Below, piece by piece: positions 1-6,319 of a DNA stretch of 6,683 nucleotides. The notes beneath the pieces were generated by a model. The model ran no database searches, had not been told where the DNA came from, and worked only from the letters and a program-made list of their open reading frames with translations. Position numbers and translations under genes: made by a program. The stretch is taken from positions 1 to 6,683 of the forward strand of contig JAZNKN010000052.1 in the NCBI GenBank assembly GCA_045578625.1. The letters are read 5' to 3'. Every line of letters starts with the position of its first letter. Within the stretch, counting starts at the first letter, position 1. The DNA is from RGIG3009 sp045578625 (lineage in GTDB: Bacteria; Bacillota; Clostridia; Oscillospirales; Acutalibacteraceae).

Positions 1-21
1 CGCCCCCTACAAGGGGAGGCG
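1..21. repeat. Edge of a probable second copy of the palindromic intergenic repeat
   Basis: The first bases read CGCCCCCTACAAGGGGAGGCG. The CCCCTAC at 4-10 matches the right-hand end (CCCTAC, 125-130) of the complete palindromic unit further in, so this is likely the tail of another copy cut by the window edge. The stretch also folds on itself: CCCCT (4-8) pairs with AGGGG (12-16) across a three-base loop, and CGC (1-3) with GCG (19-21) around a small bulge. It could be only a local hairpin, since nothing to its left is visible. Confidence 0.35.
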
Positions 22-34
22 TATATGGTTCCAT

Positions 35-149
35 ACAACCTCAAAACGGCATTGTAGGGGAGGGCCTCTGTGCCCTCCCGCGCAGGGATCGCGCAGGTTT
101 GGGCGGAACGACACGCAGGTCGTTCCCTACGGAGCAGCAATGAGGTTGT
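35..149. repeat. Nested palindromic intergenic repeat (REP/MITE-like unit)
   Basis: Four sets of perfect inverted arms are nested here. The outer arms are ACAACCTCA (35-43) and TGAGGTTGT (141-149). Inside them GTAGGG (54-59) faces CCCTAC (125-130). Inside those sit two separate hairpins: GGGAGGGC (58-65) with GCCCTCCC (72-79), loop CTCTGT, and GGAACGAC (105-112) with GTCGTTCC (119-126), loop ACGCAG. The ends of the middle arms share two bases with the inner hairpins, so not every pair can form at once. The result would be a cloverleaf-like fold with two side arms. Units with a GTAGGGG start, a CCCCTAC end and two internal GC-rich hairpins are, from memory, scattered between genes in gut Clostridia genomes. 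No reading frame is carried, so if mobile it would depend on a transposase elsewhere. It lies just downstream of the carB-dapF stop, a typical site for such elements. Confidence 0.6.
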
Positions 150-155
150 GCGAAG

Positions 156-186
156 AAAAACCCTCCGTCACGCATACGCGTGAGGA
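156..186 (-). terminator. Probable intrinsic terminator after carB-dapF
   Basis: Immediately after the TGA stop of the fusion gene (minus strand), CACGC and GCGTG (178-182 and 169-173) pair across a four-base loop. TCCT and AGGG can extend the stem past a four-base bulge, and the stem is followed directly by five T (156-160). The stem is imperfect, so efficiency is uncertain, but the position one base after the stop codon and the T tract fit a terminator for the arg-car transcript. Confidence 0.5.
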
Positions 187-1041
187 TCAATACTCGATTG
201 TGCCCTCGAAAACCAGAACCGTGCCGCCGGTGAGCAGCAGGCGGTCATCGGTATAATTGACGGTGAGATCGCCGCCGAGCAGCTTGACGGTGATATCTGC
301 GCCCTTATCGCAGTAGCCATTTTCCACAGCGGCCACGACTGCCGCGCACGCGCCGGTGCCGCAGGCGAGGGTCTCGCCGTTGCCGCGCTCCCACACGCGC
401 ATTCGCAGGGTGGTGCGACCCACCACGCGGACAAATTCGGTGTTGACACGCTCCGGAAACGCCGATGCGTACTCAAACTGCGGGCCGATCATCGATAGCG
501 GCAGGCTGTCGATGTTATCGCAGAATACCACGCAATGCGGGTTGCCGACCGAGACGCCGGTGACGGTGTAGGTCTCGCCGCCGACGGTGAGGGGATAGCG
601 GAGCATCTGCTCGACCTCCACCGCAGCCGGCAGGGATGCGGCGCGCAGATCGGCCCCTCCCATATCCACCGTGACCGAGCTGACCTTGCCGTCGCGCAGG
701 TGCAGACGCAGGTGCCGGATACCGCTTCCGGTCTCCACCGTGACGTCGCGCTTGGCCACAAAGCCCTTGTCATACAGATACTTACCGACACAGCGCACGC
801 AGTTGCCGGCCATCTGACCCTCGCTGCCGTCGCGGTTGAAGGCGCGCATTTTCACGTCTGCGACCGTCGATGTTTCCATCAGCACCAGACCGTCCGAGCC
901 GACACCGTAGTGCGGCGCACACAGGTCGACGCACAGCGATTCAGGACAGGTGATGCTGCCGTCAAAGTTTTCCACGAAGATGTAATCGTTGCCGCAGGAG
1001 TGCATCTTAGTAAAGTGCAGGGTCTGCCGTTCGGGACGCAT
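187..1041 (-). other. dapF: DapF-like epimerase part of the fusion protein, first catalytic Cys replaced
   Basis: Residues 1060-1343 of the fusion are a complete diaminopimelate epimerase (284 residues, normal for the family), which interconverts LL- and meso-DAP for lysine and peptidoglycan. Family landmarks are in order: FTKMHSCGNDYIFV (1069-1082), HYGVGSDGL (1103-1111), NRDGSEGQMAGNCVRC (1128-1143), VSVGNPHCVVF (1222-1232), ERGNGETLACGTGACA (1277-1292) and VFEG near the end. The second catalytic Cys is present (C1286). The first, normally in CGNGxRC, is Ala (A1137, bases 808-810, codon GCC), and the following Gly position holds Cys (C1140). Epimerase activity is therefore uncertain. The domain begins at a Met (ATG, 1039-1041) preceded by only a weak GGTGG, so separate internal initiation is possible but not well supported; no stop separates it from CarB. 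Confidence 0.85.
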
Positions 1042-4000
1042 CGCGTTGATGTCCACCAGCTCGGTATTGAGACCGTTGAAACGGCTTTCCATGATCTGCG
1101 CCAAGGCATCGGCGGTGTCGGGGGAGGTCAGGCAAGGGATGCCGAGCTGCATCGCGTGGCGGTGCAGCAAGGTGTAGTCACCCACCGTCGCATCCTTGAC
1201 GGCACCGGTGTATACGATGTAATGCAGGCGACCGTCCTCCATCAGCGTGGTGATCTCATCGCTTTCCGCGGCGTTCTTGACCGCGTGTACCGGAATACCG
1301 AGCTGCGCGATCGCCGCGGCGGTGCCACTGGTGGCGTACAGCGTCAGCCCCAGATCGTAGAACCGCTTGGCCAGCGAGATGATCTCGGGATAGTCGCTTT
1401 CTTCCACGCTGATCAGCACGCCCGCGCCGCCTTCGTGTACCGAGGGGACGGAGAAGCCGGCGGCGGTCAGACCCTTGAACAGCGCCTCCGCCAACGTGCG
1501 GCCGATGCCCAACACCTCGCCGGTGGATTTCATCTCCGGACCGAGGATGGAGTTGGCGTCGGTCAGCTTTTCAAACGAGAATACCGGCACTTTGACGGCG
1601 AAATACGGCGGGGTGCGGTACAGACCCGTGCCGTAGCCGAGATCGGCCAGCTTGGCACCCAGCATTACCTGCGCCGCCAGATCGACCATCGGTACGTTGG
1701 TCACCTTACTGATGTAGGGGATGGTACGCGAGGCGCGCGGGTTGACCTCGATGACGTACAGCTCGTTTTCATAGATGAGGTACTGGATGTTGACCAGACC
1801 CTTGGTTCCCAGCGCCAGTGCGAGCTTTTCGGAGCAATCGCAGATCTTGCGCAGGAAGGTGTCGCTCAGGTTGTACGGCGGGTACACGGCGATGGAGTCG
1901 CCGCTGTGGACACCGGCACGCTCGATGTGTTCCATAATGCCGGGGATCAGCACCGTCTCGCCGTCGGAGATGACGTCCACCTCCAGCTCGGTGCCGGGCA
2001 TATACTTATCCACCAACACCGGATTGTCGATGCCGCCCGCGAGGATGGTGTTCATATACTCCACCGTGCGCTCGCGGCTGCGGGAGATGGTCATGTTCTG
2101 GCCGCCGATGACGTAGGACGGACGCAGCAGCACCGGATAGCCCAGTGACTCAGCGGCCGCCACGGCTTCTTCCACGGTGTTTACACCGAGACCCTTGGGA
2201 CGGCGGATACCGAATTCCTCCAGCAGCGCGTCAAAGCGGCTGCGATCCTCCGCGATATCGATACCGTCCGCCGAGGTGCCGAGGATCGGGATGCCGCAGC
2301 GATCCAGCAGTCCGGTGAGCTTGATAGCGGTCTGGCCGCCGAACGCGACCACCACGCCGATGGGCTGCTCCACCGCGATGATGTTCAGCACGTCCTCCGG
2401 ACACAGCGGCTCAAAGTACAGACGGTCGGCGGTGTCGTAGTCGGTGGAGACGGTCTCGGGGTTGTTGTTCACGATGACCACGTCGTAGCCGAGCTTTTGC
2501 AGCGTCCACACGCAGTGAACCGAGCTGTAGTCAAATTCAATACCCTGACCGATGCGGATCGGGCCGGAGCCAAGCACCATCACGACCGGACGACCGCTGC
2601 GCGGGAACTGCCGCGATTCGCACACCTTGTCGGTGCAGGAGTAGAAATAGGGGGTCTCAGCGTTAAATTCCGCGGCGCAGGTGTCCACCATTTTGTAGGA
2701 CAGCGGCTGCGTCGGCAGGTCGGTCGCGCCGCTGAGACGGCGGATGGCGTCGTCGGTGTAGCCGAGCCGCTTGGCGGTGGCGTAATCGCCGTCGCAGAGA
2801 CCCTCGGCAGCGAGATGCTGCTCAAAGGTCGAAAGCTTGGCGAGCTTGTGCAAGAACCAACGGTCGATGCGGGTGATCTCGTGGATCTCGTCCACCGTGA
2901 TGCCGCTCTTGAGCGCCTCAAACACCGTGAACACACGGCGGTCGTCCGCGATCGTCAACCGTTCGCGCACCGGCGCGTCGGTCAGCGGAGCGGCATTGAG
3001 CGTATCCAACGAGATCTCCGCGCCGCGTACCGCCTTCATCAGCGCGGCCTCAAAGCTCTGACCAATGGACATGACCTCGCCGGTCGCCTTCATCTGCGTA
3101 CCCAGCAGGCGGCTTGAGCCGGCGAACTTGTCAAACGGCCATTTTGGGAATTTTACCACGACGTAGTCCAGCGCGGGCTCAAAGCACGCACTGGTCTTGC
3201 CGGTAATATCGTTTTTGACCTCGTCCAGCGTGTAGCCGAGTGCGAGGCGGGTGGTCAGCTTGGCGATGGGGTAGCCGGATGCCTTGGAGGCGAGTGCCGA
3301 CGAGCGCGAGACGCGGGGATTGACCTCGATGACCGCGTACTCAAAGCTTTCGGGATCCAGTGCGAACTGGCAGTTGCAGCCGCCGACGATGCCGATGGCC
3401 TCCACGATATCCAGTGCCGCTTGCCGCAGCATACCGTATTCCTTGGTGGACAGCGTCAGCGCCGGAGCGACCACGATGGAGTCGCCGGTGTGTACACCGA
3501 CCGGATCGAAGTTTTCCATGGAGCAGACCGCGATGGCATTGCCCGCGCTGTCACGCATCGTTTCAAACTCGATCTCTTTCCAGCCCGCGATGCACTTTTC
3601 CACCAAGATCTGCGTGATGGGTGAGCGATCCAAGCCCACCCGCGCGATCTCGCGCAGCTCGTCCTCGGTCGCGGCGATGCCGCCGCCCGAGCCGCCCAGT
3701 GTGAATGCCGGACGCACGATGACCGGATACCCGATCTCCTCGGCGATGCGCAGCGCGGTGGGAACGTCCTCGGCAATGTCCGACGGCACCATCGGCTGAC
3801 CGATGGCGTTCATCGCGTCGCGGAACAGCTCGCGGTCCTCCGCCTTGTCGATGGCGTCGATGCCCGAACCGAGCAGTCGCACGCCGTATTTTTCGAGCGT
3901 GCCGTCACGCGAGAGCTGCATGGCGATGGTCAGACCCGTCTGGCCGCCCAAGCCGGCGAGCAGACCGTCGGGGCGCTCCTTTTCAATGATGCGGCGCACC

Positions 4001-4218
4001 GTCTGGGCGTTCAGCGGCTCCAGATAGATCTCATCCGCCAGATTTTTGTCCGTCATAATGGTGGCGGGATTGGAGTTGACGAGTACCACGTCGAGACCTT
4101 CCTCGCGCAGCACGCGGCAGGCTTGTGCGCCCGCATAGTCAAACTCGGCCGCCTGACCGATGGTGATGGGACCGGAGCCGATCACCAGTACCTTGCGAAT
4201 GGCGGTATCCTTAGGCAT
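187..4218 (-). CDS. carB: CarB-DapF fusion: carbamoyl-phosphate synthetase large chain joined to a diaminopimelate epimerase-like domain
   Basis: One uninterrupted frame of 1343 residues, against about 1070 for ordinary CarB. Residues 1-400 are the first carboxyphosphate-forming ATP-grasp half (IGSGPITIGQAAEFDY at 13-28, GGSGGGIA at 175-182, IEVNPRVSRSSALASKA at 297-313). Residues 400-545 are the oligomerisation region. Residues 546-920 are the second, carbamate-phosphorylating half (LGSGPIRIGQGIEFDYS at 549-565, RPSYVIGGQNM at 699-709, IEVNPRASRT at 823-832). Residues 925-1047 are the MGS-like allosteric domain (YATSGTA at 961-967). Residues 1060-1343 are a full DapF. The CarB part makes carbamoyl phosphate from bicarbonate, ammonia and two ATP in the cytoplasm, for arginine and pyrimidines, and looks intact. 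The ATG at 4218 is chosen over an in-frame GTG at 4227 because GGGAGGTGA lies five bases before the ATG and covers the GTG. The gene overlaps carA by 8 bases, implying coupled translation. Confidence 0.95.
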   Translation of the reverse strand: MPKDTAIRKVLVIGSGPITIGQAAEFDYAGAQACRVLREEGLDVVLVNSNPATIMTDKNLADEIYLEPLNAQTVRRIIEKERPDGLLAGLGGQTGLTIAMQLSRDGTLEKYGVRLLGSGIDAIDKAEDRELFRDAMNAIGQPMVPSDIAEDVPTALRIAEEIGYPVIVRPAFTLGGSGGGIAATEDELREIARVGLDRSPITQILVEKCIAGWKEIEFETMRDSAGNAIAVCSMENFDPVGVHTGDSIVVAPALTLSTKEYGMLRQAALDIVEAIGIVGGCNCQFALDPESFEYAVIEVNPRVSRSSALASKASGYPIAKLTTRLALGYTLDEVKNDITGKTSACFEPALDYVVVKFPKWPFDKFAGSSRLLGTQMKATGEVMSIGQSFEAALMKAVRGAEISLDTLNAAPLTDAPVRERLTIADDRRVFTVFEALKSGITVDEIHEITRIDRWFLHKLAKLSTFEQHLAAEGLCDGDYATAKRLGYTDDAIRRLSGATDLPTQPLSYKMVDTCAAEFNAETPYFYSCTDKVCESRQFPRSGRPVVMVLGSGPIRIGQGIEFDYSSVHCVWTLQKLGYDVVIVNNNPETVSTDYDTADRLYFEPLCPEDVLNIIAVEQPIGVVVAFGGQTAIKLTGLLDRCGIPILGTSADGIDIAEDRSRFDALLEEFGIRRPKGLGVNTVEEAVAAAESLGYPVLLRPSYVIGGQNMTISRSRERTVEYMNTILAGGIDNPVLVDKYMPGTELEVDVISDGETVLIPGIMEHIERAGVHSGDSIAVYPPYNLSDTFLRKICDCSEKLALALGTKGLVNIQYLIYENELYVIEVNPRASRTIPYISKVTNVPMVDLAAQVMLGAKLADLGYGTGLYRTPPYFAVKVPVFSFEKLTDANSILGPEMKSTGEVLGIGRTLAEALFKGLTAAGFSVPSVHEGGAGVLISVEESDYPEIISLAKRFYDLGLTLYATSGTAAAIAQLGIPVHAVKNAAESDEITTLMEDGRLHYIVYTGAVKDATVGDYTLLHRHAMQLGIPCLTSPDTADALAQIMESRFNGLNTELVDINAMRPERQTLHFTKMHSCGNDYIFVENFDGSITCPESLCVDLCAPHYGVGSDGLVLMETSTVADVKMRAFNRDGSEGQMAGNCVRCVGKYLYDKGFVAKRDVTVETGSGIRHLRLHLRDGKVSSVTVDMGGADLRAASLPAAVEVEQMLRYPLTVGGETYTVTGVSVGNPHCVVFCDNIDSLPLSMIGPQFEYASAFPERVNTEFVRVVGRTTLRMRVWERGNGETLACGTGACAAVVAAVENGYCDKGADITVKLLGGDLTVNYTDDRLLLTGGTVLVFEGTIEY

Positions 4219-5251
4219 TCCGGTCACCTCCCAGCATCGTCATAAAGCGATCCCAGAGTCGGGCATCGGGATCGAACTGCACCGTAAAGCAGGACTTGTC
4301 GGTATACGCCACGCCCTCGCAGGTGCTGTCGTTGGCGTTGATATGTGTGATAATGGCGTCGGCGGGGAGACTGTCTGCCGCCACCGCGTAGCCGTGGTTT
4401 TGCGAAGTGATGTAGGTGCGGCGCTCGCTGTCGCAGCGCACCGGCTGATTGGCACCGCGGTGTCCGTACGGCAGACGCACGGTCGTGCCGCCCGCTGCCA
4501 GAGCCACCAACTGGTGACCCAGACCGATGCCGAATAGTGGCAGGCGACCGAACAGTGCCTTGACCGTGTCGATGAGGGCGACGTTATCCTTGGGATCGCC
4601 CGGGCCGCCGGACAGCACCACACCGTTCGGGGCGGCTGCCAGAATGTCGGTGGCGGGGGTGGTGTGCGGTACGACCGTGACCTCACAGCCGCGCTCGCAC
4701 AAGGCGGCGATCAGGCTGCGGCGCACACCGCAGTCGATGACCGTGACCGCAAAGCGGCGCTCTCCCTCGGCAGGATATACCGCGGAAGTCTTGGTGCTGA
4801 CCAGCTCCACCGCGCCGCACACGGCGTATTGCTTAATAGGGGTAAGGTCGGCGGGGACGGTGTCGCACAGCAGGGCGTTCATCGTGCCGCTCTCGCGCAG
4901 GAGGCGCGTCAGCTCGCGCGTGTCCACGCCGCACAGACCGGGAATACCGCGCTGCTTTAAGTACGCGTCGAGCGTACCCTCGCTGCGGAAGTTCGACGGC
5001 TCGTCGCACAGCTCACGCACGATATAGCCGGACAGTGCGGGCATTCCCTCCAGATCCTCCTCGATGACACCGTAGTTGCCGATGAGGGGGAAGGTCTGCA
5101 CCACGAGCTGACCCGCGTAGGACGGATCGGTCAGCGTTTCCAGATACCCGACCATACCGGTGGTAAATACCAGCTCGCCCACGGCGTTGCCGGATGCGCC
5201 GATACGCTGTCCCTCAAACACCGTGCCGTTTTCCAGTACCAGATAGGCCAT
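4211..5251 (-). CDS. carA: Carbamoyl-phosphate synthetase small chain (CarA) with a disrupted glutaminase site
   Basis: 346 residues, slightly short for CarA (about 355-380). Residues 1-130 are the CarA N-terminal domain (GYLETLTDPSYAGQ at 35-48, FPLIGNYGV at 54-62, CGVDTRELTRLLR at 107-119). Residues 168-340 are the class I glutamine amidotransferase domain (VLSGGPGDP at 212-220, SQNHGYAV at 283-290). CarA normally hydrolyses glutamine and channels ammonia to CarB. Here the nucleophile motif GICLGHQ reads GIGLGHQ (G243, codon GGT at 4523-4525). The usual HPE reads DPD (D327, D329), followed by an in-frame loss of about eight residues before LWDRF. All three triad residues are thus replaced, although the frame is open and the fold motifs remain. 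It is probably a structural or regulatory partner of an ammonia-using CarB. The ATG at 5251 has AAGGAG nine bases upstream (5261-5266). The end overlaps carB. Confidence 0.93.
   Translation of the reverse strand: MAYLVLENGTVFEGQRIGASGNAVGELVFTTGMVGYLETLTDPSYAGQLVVQTFPLIGNYGVIEEDLEGMPALSGYIVRELCDEPSNFRSEGTLDAYLKQRGIPGLCGVDTRELTRLLRESGTMNALLCDTVPADLTPIKQYAVCGAVELVSTKTSAVYPAEGERRFAVTVIDCGVRRSLIAALCERGCEVTVVPHTTPATDILAAAPNGVVLSGGPGDPKDNVALIDTVKALFGRLPLFGIGLGHQLVALAAGGTTVRLPYGHRGANQPVRCDSERRTYITSQNHGYAVAADSLPADAIITHINANDSTCEGVAYTDKSCFTVQFDPDARLWDRFMTMLGGDRNA
4224..4232 (-). promoter_or_regulatory. Ribosome binding site that fixes the carB start
   Basis: On the minus strand GGGAGGTGA lies inside the last carA codons, five bases before the ATG at 4218. 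This near-perfect match to the anti-Shine-Dalgarno makes the ATG (MPKDTAIRK) the start. It overlaps the upstream in-frame GTG at 4227, which has no comparable site of its own. Confidence 0.85.
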
Positions 5252-5271
5252 AGCTTCACACTCCTTGTTTT

Positions 5272-5301
5272 CAAAAAAGCGGACGAGGGTCTCGTCCGCT
5301 T
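5272..5301 (-). terminator. Strong intrinsic terminator between argF and carA
   Basis: On the minus strand AAGCGGACGAG (5291-5301) pairs perfectly with CTCGTCCGCTT (5277-5287) over a three-base loop. This gives an 11-bp GC-rich stem, and its last two T lead into a run of six T (5273-5278). It begins seven bases after the argF stop codon and ends about six bases before the carA ribosome binding site. This is textbook Rho-independent terminator form in the direction of the genes; the plus-strand side has no T tract. Because carA follows at once, carAB must rely on readthrough, on relief of termination, or on a promoter inside argF. I saw no convincing promoter there. Confidence 0.85.
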
Positions 5302-5308
5302 ATCGCGC

Positions 5309-6289
5309 TCACAGCGTCGCCGCCATGACCGCCTTGATGGTGTGCATACGGTTCTCAGCCTCATCGAATACGATGGACTGCTCGCTTTCAAACACCTCGT
5401 CGGTGACCTCCATACAGGTCAGACCGAACTTGTCGTAGATCTGCTTGCCCACGGTGGTCTTGATATCGTGGAACGCAGGCAGGCAATGCATAAAGCGGCA
5501 CTGCGCACCGGCGTTGTCCATCAGCGCCTTGGTGACGCGATAGGGCGACAACTCCTCGATACGCTCCTGCCACACCGCGTCCGGCTCGCCCATCGAGACC
5601 CATACGTCGGTGTAGATGACGTCCGCGCCCTTGGTGGCGACGGTGGGATCCTCCTCAAACTCTAAGATCGCACCGGTCTCGGCGGCAACCGCTTGACACT
5701 GCGCGACCAGAGCGGGATCGGGAAAATATTTTTTCGGCGCGCACGCCACGAAGTGCATTCCCATCTTGGCCCAGCCGACCATCAGCGAGTTGCCCATATT
5801 GTAGCGGGCGTCGCCCATATAGACGAGCTTCTTGCCCTTCAGCGCGCCGTGATGCTCACGGATGGTGAGGAAGTCGGCGAGGATCTGGGTGGGGTGGAAC
5901 TCGTTGGTCAGACCGTTCCACACCGGCACACCGGCGTAGGCGGCCAGCTCCTCCACGATCTCCTGACCGAAGCCGCGGTATTCGATACCGTCGAACATCC
6001 GACCCAGTACGCGGGCGGTGTCGGCGATGCTCTCTTTTTTACCGATCTGCGAGCCCTGCGGGTCCAGATAGACCGGATGCATACCCAGATCGGCCGCCGC
6101 GACCTCAAAGGCGCAGCGGGTACGGGTACTGGTCTTTTCAAAAACCAGGGCAACAGACTTGCCCTCGCAGAGCCGGTGGGCAATACCGGCCTTTTTCTGG
6201 GCCTTAAATTGGGCGGACAGCTCCAGCAGCTTGCCGATCTCTTCCGGGGTGAAATCCAGCAGCTTCAAAAAGCTTCTGTTATGAAACAT
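5309..6289 (-). CDS. argF: Ornithine carbamoyltransferase
   Basis: 326 residues, a normal full length. It transfers the carbamoyl group from carbamoyl phosphate to ornithine to give citrulline and phosphate, in the cytoplasm, as a trimer-based enzyme. The carbamoyl-phosphate loop STRTR is at 54-58, HPTQ at 132-135, the ornithine-binding DVWVSMG at 228-234 and the catalytic HCLPA at 268-272; all key residues look intact. The sequence closely resembles the E. coli ArgF / ArcB branch (YRGFGQEIVEELA, VPVWNGLTNEFHPTQ). A catabolic ArcB role cannot be excluded from sequence alone, but the argD-argF-carA-carB setting points to biosynthesis. The ATG at 6289 has GAGGAG seven bases upstream (6297-6302). 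The gap to argD is only 30 bases, so these two are almost surely co-transcribed. A strong terminator follows the stop. Confidence 0.96.
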   Translation of the reverse strand: MFHNRSFLKLLDFTPEEIGKLLELSAQFKAQKKAGIAHRLCEGKSVALVFEKTSTRTRCAFEVAAADLGMHPVYLDPQGSQIGKKESIADTARVLGRMFDGIEYRGFGQEIVEELAAYAGVPVWNGLTNEFHPTQILADFLTIREHHGALKGKKLVYMGDARYNMGNSLMVGWAKMGMHFVACAPKKYFPDPALVAQCQAVAAETGAILEFEEDPTVATKGADVIYTDVWVSMGEPDAVWQERIEELSPYRVTKALMDNAGAQCRFMHCLPAFHDIKTTVGKQIYDKFGLTCMEVTDEVFESEQSIVFDEAENRMHTIKAVMAATL

Positions 6290-6319
6290 GTCGATTCTCC
6301 TCTTTATTCCTCTTCTTTT

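Noticed and set aside
24..35. Small hairpin TATGG-TT-CCATA as a separate regulatory element
   Set aside because: Five base pairs with a two-base loop is too weak to call; it lies beside the larger palindromic repeat and has no T tract.
1714..1720. GTAGGGG inside carB as a repeat insertion
   Set aside because: It encodes conserved CarB residues (PYISK region), and no matching arm or hairpins flank it; chance similarity.
535..2148. A 537-codon open frame on the plus strand opposite carB-dapF
   Set aside because: It lies fully antisense to well-conserved DapF, MGS and CarB sequence. Its product is rich in His, Gln, Arg, Val and Asp with no recognisable motif, as expected for a shadow frame in GC-rich coding DNA.
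2497..3117. A 206-codon open frame on the plus strand within carB
   Set aside because: Antisense shadow of the CarB middle region, with no motif and no convincing ribosome binding site.
4219..4227. Upstream GTG start for carB adding three residues
   Set aside because: The strong GGGAGGTGA site overlaps this GTG and is ideally spaced from the ATG at 4218; the MPK start also matches other CarB proteins.
5252..5308. A promoter for carA in the argF-carA gap
   Set aside because: The gap is filled by the terminator hairpin, its T tract and the ribosome binding site; GATAAG near 5300 lacks a credible -35 partner and would lie upstream of the terminator anyway.
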